In this document: one piece after another, positions 43,161-51,819 of the stretch
Numbering within the stretch: the stretch's first letter is position 1
Layout of the letters: every line of letters starts with the position of its first letter
NCBI GenBank assembly: GCA_963575745.1
Contig: CAUYUJ010000693.1
Coordinates: 40,001-104,000 of the forward strand
Direction: 5' to 3'
Origin: Prorocentrum cordatum
Lineage: Eukaryota; Sar; Dinophyceae; Prorocentrales; Prorocentraceae
DNA: 64,000 nucleotides
Made by a program: the position numbers and the translations under genes
The notes under the pieces: generated by a model
The model's database searches: none
What the model was told of the DNA's origin: nothing
What the model saw: only the letters and a program-made list of their open reading frames with translations

Positions 43161-43211
43161 GCATTCGTTGCGGGGTGGGGGGTCGTCCTTGGGATGTGAG
43201 GGGTGGGAACC

Positions 43212-43640
43212 CGCTACAAAGGGAATTCTTTTGTACTGCACCACAAAAGAAATTCCTTTGTATTCCACAACAATGGGAATCCCTTTGTAATCCGCCACAA
43301 AAGGAATCCCATTGTATTCCGCCACAAAAGGAATCCCTTTGTATTCCGCCACAAAAGGACTCCCTTTGTATTCCGCCACAAAGGAAATCCCTTTGTATCC
43401 CGCCACAAAGGAAATCCCTTTGTATTCCGCCACAAAAGGAATCCCTTTGTATTCCTCGACAAAAGGAACCTCTTTGTATTCCGCCACAAAAGGAATCCCT
43501 TCGTATTCCGCCACAAAAGCAAATCCCGTTGTATTCCGCCACAAAGGAAATCCTTTTGTACTCCGCCACAAAAGGAAATCCCTTTGTATTCCGCCACAAA
43601 AGGAATCCCTTTGTATTCCGCCACAAAGGGAATCCTATTA
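43212..43640. repeat. 27-bp satellite, 16 units
   Basis: The unit is roughly CCGCCACAAAAGGAATCCC plus TTTGTATT, with an internal dyad ACAAA.GG..CC.TTTGT. The 27-base length keeps frame, and since the unit lacks stops, most frames on both strands stay open and encode a nine-residue repeat (for example YSATKGIPL or FVAEYKGIP). I regard the peptides as incidental. Confidence 0.93.
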
Positions 43641-43641
43641 A

Positions 43642-44099
43642 AATTGATAGAGGTGCTGGAACCATTGTGTTTTCACAGCTTTTTAAAGAATTTCGATTAA
43701 AATCATTAGTTTCGTATGTGCCTGCGCAGAGATTCAGAGAATTGTAATTGAAAGTATTGTTTTTTTTTATGGCCAGGCACAGAGATCACATAGATTTTAA
43801 TGACTTTCCAACTATGGAGAGTGGTTTTAATGCGAACTCTGTGAAAACACAAGGTTTCCTTTGATTTCTGATTAGAAAAACAATGGAACCCTTGTGTTTT
43901 CACAGAATTTTCATTAAAACCACTCTCCATAGTTGGAAAATCATTAAAATCTCTGTGATCTCTGTGCCTGGCCATAAAAAAACAATATGTTCAATTAAAA
44001 TTCTCTGAATCTCTCTGCAGGCACATACGAAACTAATGATTTTAATTGGGATTCTCTGAAAACTGTGAAAACACAATGGTTCCAGCACCTCTAGCAATT
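43642..44099. mobile_element. 458-bp foldback element inside the satellite
   Basis: The left arm starts AATTGATAGAGGTGCTGGAA. The right arm, reverse-complemented, starts AATTGCTAGAGGTGCTGGAA, and the inverted match continues about 210 bases per arm with few changes (shared TTTCGTATGTGCCTGC, ATGGCCAGGCACAGAGATCA and CTATGGAGAGTGGTTTTAAT). The short centre is AT-rich. Satellite-like units lie on both sides, so it appears inserted in the array. No coding capacity, and the TSD is unclear. Confidence 0.88.
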
Positions 44100-44290
44100 A
44101 CAAAAGGAATCCTTGTGTATATATCCTTTTGTATATGAATACACAAGGAATTCCTCTGTTGCAGAATACAAAAGGATTATCTTTGTTGCGGCAGACAAAA
44201 GGATCCTATGTATAGCAAATACAAACGGATTCCTTTTGAGGTAGAATACAAAAGGATTCCCTTTGCGGCGGAACACAAAATAACCTACGA
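44100..44290. repeat. Degenerate continuation of the 27-bp satellite
   Basis: ACAAAAGGATTCC-type words recur at irregular spacing, so the array continues beyond the foldback insertion in a more diverged form. Confidence 0.7.
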
Positions 44291-44344
44291 CTACTACAAA
44301 TAATAATAATCCCAACACTACTACTACTACTATTACTAATACTA

Positions 44345-44935
44345 CTATGAGTGGTTGTCTGGTTGTCTCTCGGAGAGTGTCGCGGGCTCTCCGCTCTTCA
44401 GTCAATCGCAACGCAATAGCCCTCATGCAATGGCAATGGCGAAGAGGGAAGGAGGAGGAGGAGAAAAGGGGGAAAAGGGAGGGAGGGAGAAGCAAACCTT
44501 GAAGGCGAAGAATGTTCGCGGCGCCAAGGCGAGGAGCGCATATTGGAAAACCAACCGCCCTCTTTCGTCTCTTCCTATCTCGTGATCATGTGTTCCCTTT
44601 TTTTGTTTCTCTCTCTCTCTCTCTCTCTCTCTGCCTCCCTCTCTCTTGCTCTCTCCCTCTCCCCCCTTTTGCATTTGTCCGTGCATCGCGTCGCGCGTTG
44701 CCAAAAATGGTCAACCAGCAGTTGACACTCTATACAGGTGCGCAACGAACGCAGAGTATTACCACGCGCAACGCAGGCATGATCGGTCAACCATCAGTTG
44801 ACACATGAATGGAACAATACACAACAGTAACTACAGCGGAAACAGACGCGGACAACCAGCAGTTGACACTCAAATGAAATTGTGCATAACGGTAACTACA
44901 GCGGAGACATAGTCGGTCAACCATCAGTTGACACT
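44345..44935 (+). repeat. Composite repeat module, copy 1
   Basis: Its order is TGTCTC.GAGAGTGTCGCGGGCTC, a CCTCATGCAATGGCAATGG phrase, a GGA-rich part, GAATGTTCGCGGCGCC (R-A-like unit), a CT microsatellite (44,610-44,632), then four GTCAAC-N5-GTTGAC palindromes. The same order recurs at 46,575-46,965. Confidence 0.75.
44710..44932. repeat. 65-bp minisatellite with GTCAAC-N5-GTTGAC palindrome
   Basis: Palindromes are at 44,710-44,726, 44,786-44,802, 44,851-44,867 (one mismatch) and 44,916-44,932. The last three are exactly 65 bases apart and share GTAACTACAGCGGA upstream. Further copies are at 46,874-46,890 and 46,946-46,962. Confidence 0.85.
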
Positions 44936-44968
44936 TAACGAACACGTGGATGTAATTTCGCCAACACT

Positions 44969-45778
44969 TCAAGCAACCGACAGATCTTGCCGCGCGAGGT
45001 GCATCTCGTAAGAAAGGCCATAATGTTGCCCGCCAAGTTCCAGCGCGCGCTCTTGATCTTCCAGATTGTTCATAATGTGGATTAGCGTCATCCCTACGTC
45101 GACTTGGTGACCCTTCCACATCACGCACTGAGAGAATCTCTGCGGCACCAACATTGCAACCATGGTTGCTTCGCTCTCATCTTGAAGGAATCGAAACTCA
45201 GCCCCTGACCCCAGAGGTCTGTATTCACGAAAGAAACCCTCTGTCACAAGTAAACTGCGCTTGGCACGCGTATCCGCAACGCCCTTCTTGTTATGCGCAG
45301 GATGCCAGAACTCGGGTCCGTATCGACTGGGGAATGTCTCGATGATGAAGGCTGACCCACTGAGCCATGACATCGACTCGAACGCGTCCGTTTTGAATGT
45401 GTTGGAGTCTCTGAAATGCTGCGTAGTGCCATCTGGCGAATCTGACCAATGAGGGGAGCCCCACATGACCAATCCCAACGTCACTCCTTGAAGCTCTGGC
45501 ATCTGCGTGTACGTCGTATACGGACTGTTATCATCTCCTTCAGTATCGAAGCCCGTGATGTCGAAAAGCGGCCCATGTGCGCCACCTGCCTTCAGCCATT
45601 GAACGTTATTCGAAGTTGCTGTCGTCAATCGAGCTTCCAACGCTGCTGCGTTCTCATCACCGCTGGGAACCGGCTGGTGTAAGTCTGACAGAATAAGTTT
45701 GCGATATGGCAATGACTGCTCAATGCGGCTCTGTTCCATCGCAGGTGCTGGGCGCGCTATCTCCAAATCCATCATCAT
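44969..45778 (-). CDS. Orphan 269-aa protein, unknown
   Basis: The frame is read from the ATG at 45,778 (three adjacent ATG codons). Further upstream the open frame is translated GA microsatellite. Composition is normal and not repetitive, with phrases such as LPYRKLILSDLHQPVP, GPLFDITGFDTEGDDNSP, VTLGLVMWGSPHWSDSPDG and SRYGPEFWHPAHNKKG. I see no signal peptide, membrane segment or known catalytic motif. It is the only long, well-behaved frame in the window not tied to a retroelement domain. It sits between directly repeated modules and could be a host gene fragment, a captured gene or an unrecognised mobile-element protein. Confidence 0.5.
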   Translation of the reverse strand: MMMDLEIARPAPAMEQSRIEQSLPYRKLILSDLHQPVPSGDENAAALEARLTTATSNNVQWLKAGGAHGPLFDITGFDTEGDDNSPYTTYTQMPELQGVTLGLVMWGSPHWSDSPDGTTQHFRDSNTFKTDAFESMSWLSGSAFIIETFPSRYGPEFWHPAHNKKGVADTRAKRSLLVTEGFFREYRPLGSGAEFRFLQDESEATMVAMLVPQRFSQCVMWKGHQVDVGMTLIHIMNNLEDQERALELGGQHYGLSYEMHLARQDLSVA

Positions 45779-45879
45779 GCAGAAACTGGCGCCAGTGTAT
45801 CGGTGCCGGTTACACAAACCCACAACAAAATTACTCAATTTGAGCCCGGTGGCAGCGGCCCTTCCCTCTCCCTCTCCTA

Positions 45880-46005
45880 CTTCACCCCTCCTCTCCCCCC
45901 TCTTCCCGCCGTTTTTGTCTCTCCCCTCTCTCTCTCTCTCCCTCAATCGCTATCTCTCCATCTCTCTCTCTGTCTCTCTTTCTCTCTGTCTACCTCTCTT
46001 GTCTC
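45880..46005. repeat. CT-rich microsatellite
   Basis: Interrupted TC dinucleotides run next to the CTA array. Confidence 0.85.
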
Positions 46006-46006
46006 T

Positions 46007-46050
<44 letters not shown>

Positions 46051-46177
46051 GCTGCTACTACTACTACTACTACTACTACTACCACTACCACTACCACTAC
46101 CACTACCACTACCACTACTAGTACTACTACCACGACTACCACGACTACTACTCCTACTACTACTCCTACTACTACTT

Positions 46178-46217
<40 letters not shown>

Positions 46218-46330
46218 CACTACCACTACCACTACCACTACCACCACTACTAGTACTACTACCACGACTACTACTCCTACTACTTCTACTACTACTACTA
46301 CTACTACTACTACCACGACTACTACTACTG

Positions 46331-46395
<65 letters not shown>
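46007..46395. repeat. CTA/CCA triplet satellite
   Basis: Nearly 390 bases of ACT triplets with blocks of ACC. Poly-Leu, poly-Tyr, poly-Ser and poly-Val frames are artefacts. Confidence 0.95.
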
Positions 46396-46397
<2 letters not shown>

Positions 46398-46574
46398 GAT
46401 GAATAGTTGTCTCCCAGAGACTGTCGCGAGCTCTCCGTGGTTCAAGCAATTGCAAAAAAATTGCCCTTCGTTATATCAAACACAACAACCTGGCTCTTCC
46501 TGCCGCAGAAAGCAAGCGCGGCTCCCTTGAGCGGGAGTTTGATATGCGTAGTAGATTTTATGTTGATTTCCTGT

Positions 46575-46965
46575 TGCGTCTGTGTCTCAGAGACTTTCGC
46601 GGGCTCCCTGTTCTTCGAGCAATGGCAAAACAATACTAAACCTCATGCAATGACAATGGAGAGGAGGGAGGGAGGGGGAGAAGGGAGGGAAAGGGAAGGG
46701 AGGAAGAAGCAGACTTTGAAAGCGAATGTTCGCGGCACCCAAGCGAGAGCCTCGGATTGAAAACCGACCGGCCTCCATCCGCGTAACTGTTGCAGGTTGT
46801 TAAGACGTCGAATCGGCGGCTCAGGCGTTGTATTTTTTTCGATAGCAAGGAAACAATCTCTCTGTCCGCGACGGTCAACCAGCGGTTGACACTGGCCAAG
46901 AATTGCATATGCAACGGTTGCAAAAATAATGGGTGAGAAGCAACGGTCAACAAGCAGTTGACTAG
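46575..46965 (+). repeat. Composite repeat module, copy 2
   Basis: TGTCTCAGAGACTTTCGCGG, a CCTCATGCAATGACAATGG phrase, a GGA-rich part, a GAATGTTCGCGGCACCCAAG unit, then two GTCAAC-N5-GTTGAC palindromes. A short related piece is at 46,405-46,440. Confidence 0.75.
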
Positions 46966-47074
46966 ATCTCTCGGCTTGTAGGTTTGAACCACTCATGGCA
47001 AACGGCGAGGACGGGGAAGAGGAGAATAATGATAACGATAACGACTATGAAGAATATGATAATGATAGCTGAAG

Positions 47075-47225
47075 CTGGCTCACAACCCAGGCACGGCGCA
47101 GCGGCTGTCCCGTCGCAGAAGCTGTTCCACAACCCAGGCACGGCGCAGCGGCTGTGTCCTCGAGCAGAGCGGAATCCTTTCCGCCTCGATGTTTAGAGCT
47201 GAGGCTGGTTCACAACCCAGGCACG
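47075..47225. repeat. Triplicated CACAACCCAGGCACGGCGCA
   Basis: Three copies begin near 47,081, 47,129 and 47,212, followed by GCGGCTGT in the first two. They are non-coding. Confidence 0.75.
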
Positions 47226-47401
47226 GTGCAGCAAGCAAAGCAGGGGGGAAGCGAAGAAGAGAGAGGCAGGAAGAGAGAGAGGGGAAGAGAGGAAAAGAAG
47301 AGGAAGAGAGAAGGAACGGGAAGAAGAGATAACGATAAAGAGAGAGAGAGAGAGAGAGAGAGGGAGGGAGAGAGAGAGGCTGTCGCCGTCGTCGCCGTCG
47401 C

Positions 47402-47435
<34 letters not shown>

Positions 47436-47705
47436 GTCGCCGCCGCCGCCGTCGTCGTCGTCGTCGGCGTCGCCGCCGTTCGGGTGGCGCTCGCGCAGAG
47501 CGGCGCTCTCTGTCGTGCTGCTCACCGCGTAGCCGTGGGAGCGCTCCTCAGTACGGCTCGTACTTGCTGCCTCCTCCTCCTCCTCCTTCCTCCTCCTCCT
47601 CCTCCTCCTCCCTCCTCCTCCTCCTCCTCCTTTCCCTTGCTATTCCCTCCTCCTCCTCCCTCCCTCTCCCTTCCCTTCCTCCTCCCCTCCCTTCACTTCC
47701 TCCTC
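47226..47705. repeat. GA, GTC and CTC microsatellites
   Basis: GA at about 47,338-47,375, GTC/GCC triplets at 47,383-47,475, and CTC at 47,565-47,700. Confidence 0.85.
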
Positions 47706-48105
47706 TCTTTTTCTTTTTCCCTTCAACGGTTAAGAGACGAAAGAGGGTGAACGACCCCCCACCCGACAACGAATCTTTTCAGATTCGTTGTCACTCTCCC
47801 TCTACACCAATGGCTAGGGAGCGTCACGCACCTAGATATCTCTGCGCTCGTCATCTCACCCGTGCCACACACAAGTACGACATCCCACGTCCGTAGTTCC
47901 GTGCTGATGTCCGAGAGACGCTCGACCGAACTGGCAGAGAGAGGATTGTAAGAGATGATGCGCATGGCATTGGCCGCCCGAGTGTATTAGGTATGACGAT
48001 CCGCTCCGCCCCTCCCCCACCTGGCCTCTGCGAGAAGAGGGGCGCGCCGTCAGGGGAAGTGAGTGCGCTGGTCGCGGCCGAGCGCACTTCCTGAGCCCTT
48101 CGCGG
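47706..48105. other. Spacer, no gene recognised
   Basis: Minus-strand frames such as MRIISYNPLSASSVERLSDI look superficially protein-like, and resemble how an endonuclease ORF can begin, but are short and unsupported. Confidence 0.35.
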
Positions 48106-48109
48106 CGGC

Positions 48110-48232
48110 TAGGAGGAGGAGGAGGAGGAGGAGGAGGAGGAGGAGGAGGAGGAGGAGGAGGAGGAGGAGGAGGAGGAGGAGGCGGAGGAGGAGGAGGAGG
48201 AGCAGGAGGCGGAGGCGGAGGCGGAGGGGGAG
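48110..48232. repeat. GGA microsatellite
   Basis: GGA triplets run for about 100 bases, then GGC/GGA. Confidence 0.9.
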
Positions 48233-48343
48233 GGGCCCCGGGAAGGGGGCGCCTTCGTCGCGCCTCGGCGATATCCTGGCCTCGGGGTGCCCTCCACAGC
48301 AGAGCAGCACGTCGCGACACCACACACGCACACGCAGACTTTT

Positions 48344-48472
48344 GGAGGTCCGCGCGAGCTGCCTGGATCGGCGCTGGACCCCCCTCCCTGGCGCGCCTGC
48401 GGCGCCAGGGGCGGCGCCAGCGGCGCCGCCAAGGGGCTCGCGCGCGGATGCGAGAAGTCCGCGCGGACCTCC
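48344..48472. repeat. Inverted-ended repeat R-I, copy 1
   Basis: It begins GGAGGTCCGCGCGAGC and ends GTCCGCGCGGACCTCC, with GCCAGGGGCGGCGCC inside. A second copy is at 49,074-49,177. It could be a decayed MITE. Confidence 0.55.
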
Positions 48473-49073
48473 GAATGCTCATGCTTGTGCAGCGCGTTGT
48501 CTCCCAACTCCAGCGGCTGCGCCTCGCCGCCCCCCCCCCGCCGGGGCACCCCGAGGTCTGGCCCTGTGCGCTCCCTCTGCCCTCCCCGTCTGAGGCCGCA
48601 CTCGCGAATCACCAAGTTGAGCTGCGTGTGGCTCATCTTCTGCAGCTCAGTCGGGGTACTGGCACGATCAGCCGGCATCGACTCGGAACGTCGGAGCCAA
48701 TCGACGTGTGACACGTGCGTCGCATCGGGCTGCATCGGCATGGAGTCGAGATCGAATAGGATCGGCCGCAACGGGATGCACCACAGCGCCGTGCAAACCT
48801 CAAGCTCCATCGGATCGCAAGTATGTTGGAATCGAGCTGGATCGGGACGACCGGAATCGGCATCGAATCCGATCGACCGGACCGAAACGGACCCTGTCCT
48901 GGTCATCCGCTTCGCCTGCGCCTTGGGCGCTGGAGGGCGGCTCGGCCTCGACTTCCGCCGGCCGCGGTCGAACAAGCTTTGCGCCTCCTCCCACTCCTTG
49001 CCGGCGGCCGCGGGGAAGGCTGGAGTCTGCGCCTTCCTGGGACGAGGGGGCACAAATCATGAACACCAACATG
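48473..49073. other. GC-rich stretch, no gene recognised
   Basis: There are overlapping open frames on both strands. GGATCGG/GAATCGG words recur at 48,730-48,890. No motif is seen. Confidence 0.4.
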
Positions 49074-49177
49074 AGCCCGCGCGGATTTCTTGGATCGGCT
49101 CTGTACCCCCCTCCCCGCCAGGGGCGGCGCCGCCAGGGGACTCCCGGCTCCGATCCAGGAAGCCTGCGCGGACCTCC
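49074..49177. repeat. Inverted-ended repeat R-I, copy 2
   Basis: The right end, reverse-complemented, reads GGAGGTCCGCGCAGGCTTCC and pairs with the left CGCGCGGATTTCTTGGATCG. The interior CCAGGGGCGGCGCCGCCAGG is shared with copy 1. Confidence 0.55.
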
Positions 49178-49377
49178 GAGCGTTCGAGCTCGTGCCCTCT
49201 TCTTCTAAGGCTCCCAACTTCGCGCTTCGCGCTCCGCGCAGCGCGAAGCGAGAATAACTTCGCGCTCTCGCGCCCCCCCCCAAAGGGAGAAAAGGAGGAC
49301 GAGGAGGAGGAGAAGGAACGAGGACCGCGAAGCGTGAAGTGCGAAGAACTTCGCGCCCTCGCGAGAGCTGCAAATAC

Positions 49378-49471
49378 TCCACAATATCCAAAACAATTTC
49401 AAAAAATGGCCCCCTGACTAATTTAGACTATTTTTGCACATTCCTCCTGTAGCGGGACAGGCCCGACTTAA
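49378..49471. mobile_element. MITE-2 copy 3 (left-truncated)
   Basis: The interior CACAATATCCAAAAC resembles copies 4 and 5. The right end TCCTCCTGTAGCGGGACAGG plus CCCGACTTA is intact. The left arm is missing. Confidence 0.7.
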
Positions 49472-49694
49472 AGCTCATGCCGTCTTTTTCTCCTGCGATC
49501 TTCCTGCGGCGCTCCCCGCTCCCCTGCGCCAGGCCGTGCTCCCTGCGGTAGGCCTCGCGGAAGTCGTCGAGGTCGCTGATCCACATGCTGTCCTCGGGGG
49601 TTCTCCGCGCGCCTTGCCGTCGCTCTCCGCGGTGAAACGAAAGAAGCTGCACTTGCTGGGTCTCGCGCCAGAGACACAACCACCTCGCGCGCAC
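49428..49694 (-). pseudogene. Short charged ORF ending in MITE-2
   Basis: The frame reads SMWISDLDDFREAYRREHGL and a QGSGERRRKIAGEKDG stretch, then runs out through the MITE-2 end (FKSGLSRYRRN). The first part is protein-like. A similar nucleotide phrase (CTGATCCACATGCTGTCCTC against CCGATCCACGTCCTGTCCTC) is at 55,612-55,635. No known family. Confidence 0.3.
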
Positions 49695-49699
49695 TTATC

Positions 49700-50290
49700 T
49701 GGTCGATTGCCCAAGGATGTGCGCGCAAGGTGGAGCGACCAGCTCTTGAAAGTAAAGAAATGCATCAAATACACTGGGATGACGGCAGGCGGACGTCACC
49801 TGCAAGCCAGCATTGCAGCCTGACGCGCCTTGGCGCGAACGGCACACATACTGAGGCGCCGACCAATTCCCTTTCTGAAACTTCGAACACCAACAATGAA
49901 ACTCCGCCACCCTGTCGCAGGCACGTTGGGGCCCTGTGAGAAGGCTTCTTGGCTTTCGGGGAATGTTTCTGCTGTTCTCTGGGAGTGACGCCCCCCTGCC
50001 GCGCGCATCCGCACAAAATCGCGCCCTCTGCACTTTGCTCCAAGGCTCCACGGCGCCCTGAGCCAAAGACCGCCTCAAAACGGCCGCAAGACGCTCCAAG
50101 CCCGTCCAAAGACGGCCCAGCGGACTATCTTGGCCCTCTCTTGCAAACCCGTTGGGATTTCTTGGGACCCACTTGGGCGGACTCCGGAACCTCTGGGGCC
50201 GTTTTTGGGGTCCTGTTGGGCCGTCCTCGAGCCCTAGGACGGGGAGGACGGAGGGGCCAAGCGGAGCGATTGTCTCCACAGCAAGCAGAT
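49700..50290. other. Spacer, no gene recognised
   Basis: AAGACG/GGCC words appear from 50,070 on, hinting at decayed CCAAGACGGCC array. No gene. Confidence 0.4.
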
Positions 50291-50293
50291 CTA

Positions 50294-50640
50294 ATCCGAG
50301 GTTGGGAAAGAGATCGAGGTGAACAAGAGACCCCCCGCCAAGAAATCGTTTTCGGTTTCGTGTCGTGCGTGTGGGCGAGGCGAAGCTGCGTCGGCGGGCG
50401 AGATGAATGAATCCGCCGTGCTTAGGCAAAACCGAGCAAAATGTTGCTGCGCCCCGTTGGCCAGTGGTTGCCTGGGTGTATCCCGCGGTGTCCCGTGGTG
50501 TGACAGAATCCGAGGTTGGAAAAGAGATCGAAGTGCACAGGAGCCCCCCGCCAGGAAATCGTTCTCGGTTTCGTGTTCGTGTCGCGCGTGTGGGCGCGGC
50601 GAACCTGCGTCGGAAGGCGAGAGGAAAGAACCATCCGTGC
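50294..50640. repeat. 214-bp direct repeat
   Basis: ATCCGAGGTTGGGAAAGAGA at 50,294 recurs with small changes at 50,508, followed in both by CCCCCCGCCA.GAAATCGTT and GTGTGGGCG.GGCGAA. A decayed third start is near 51,630. Confidence 0.8.
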
Positions 50641-50762
50641 TTACGGCAGGTTCGTGTCGTGTCGACCCCGGCGTTGGTTCCCGACACCGCGATGGATCGT
50701 TCAACCTTGAAGGATCGGCCGTCTCCGCAACGTCCGATCGTTCAACACCGACCGATTCTGGG

Positions 50763-50798
50763 CCGCCGTCGGCGTTCAACGTTGAACGTCGGCGGCGG
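50763..50798. repeat. 36-bp near-perfect palindrome
   Basis: Centred between 50,780 and 50,781, arms of 18 bases match at 16 positions. The core CGTTCAACGTTGAACG is perfect. Confidence 0.85.
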
Positions 50799-50939
50799 GG
50801 TCGCCGCCGGTCGACACGACGCGAACCTACCGTAGGGCAAAACCGGGCCAACTGGGATGTCCCGCGGTGTTCCGTGGTGTCCCTCCCTGTCGGCCGGCGG
50901 GCGGTGGCCTGGGGGTGTCCCGCGGTGTCCCGTCGTGTC

Positions 50940-51242
50940 TGGTGCTGTGCGATGCTGTGCTGGTGCTGTGCTGTGCCATGCTGTACAATGCTACGCTATG
51001 TTATCAATGCGATGCTAAGCTATGCGGTGCGGTGCGGTGCGATGCTATGCTGTGCGATGCGATGCTATGCGAAGCTACGCCGTACTGTGCCATTCGATGA
51101 CCTGCTATTATATGCGATGCGATGCGATGCTATGACATGCTATGCGATGCTATGCTATGCTACGCGATCCTCGTCTATGCAGTGCTGTGCGATGCTATGC
51201 GATGCTATGTTATGCTCTGCTGTGCGATGCAATGCCATGTTG
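50940..51242. repeat. Pentamer array (ATGCT/ATGCG type)
   Basis: GATGCTATGC words cover about 300 bases, the counterpart of 7405-7935. 51,243-51,815 has no supported gene. Confidence 0.85.
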
Positions 51243-51819
51243 TAGCTCCAGTTGGTACCCCTTTTCCTCCCCCCCACCACCACACACAACCTCCTTATCA
51301 CCCGAAGGGTGGTCGTACATGTAGGTATGCACTGGCAGGATCTCACGGCCAGAGACGCAACCGCCTCGCGCACACTTGCCTGGAGCGGGAGGGATGGGGA
51401 GGAATGGGAACGATCTGGGAGGAGCGGGGAGGGGTGCGGAGTGAGGTGTCTTGTGGGCCTCTTGGACTGTCTCAGAGCGCTCTGGGATCCACAGGCGCCT
51501 ACGGAGGTCGTCTTGGAGGGCTCTGTGTGGCGTCTTGGGGCGATCCTGGGAGCTTCTTGGGCCGTCTTGGAAGCCTTGTTGGGATTTCTTGCGGCGCTCT
51601 TGAGGTTCTCTGAGGCCGTCGTGGACGTTATTTATCGGAGGTTGGGGGGGTGAGATCGCAATGAAACGGAGACCCCCCACCGGGAAATCCGCCGACCCCT
51701 TGTGGGTCTCTAGGCGTGTGAGATAGTTTCCCCCCCCATAATCCCCCCCCACTAGGGACCCCAAACCGGAGATTTGACCCCCCCCCCCGGGCCGAGTACG
51801 AGCGCATCACGGGACTTTG

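Larger units (their letters stand above)
38583..43200 (-). mobile_element. Element C: frameshifted LINE (EN-RT-C2H2-unknown domain)
   Basis: It has the same order and family as element B. From 43,200 down: endonuclease, linker, RT, C2H2 fingers and the unknown domain. Its 5' side ends directly in the 27-bp satellite, and the first endonuclease Glu motif is missing, so it is 5'-truncated. The RT/finger part is a single long frame, making this copy younger or better kept than B. Confidence 0.82.

Noticed and set aside
43212-43640. Regular 27-bp repeats as a CRISPR array
   Set aside because: There are no unique spacers, the setting is eukaryotic, and repeat divergence is spread through the unit. 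It is a satellite.
46007-46395. Long open frames of poly-Val, poly-Ser or poly-Leu over the CTA array
   Set aside because: Open frames exist on both strands and in several registers, a direct result of triplet repetition.
44345-46965. The two composite modules as LTRs of a retroelement
   Set aside because: They lack TG..CA ends and differ in internal length, no primer site or polypurine tract is seen, and the ORF between has no retroelement domain.
47723-47965. MRIISYNPLSASSVERLSDI frame as an endonuclease start
   Set aside because: The opening resembles an endonuclease N terminus but nothing downstream provides GDxN or SDH motifs; too short to claim.
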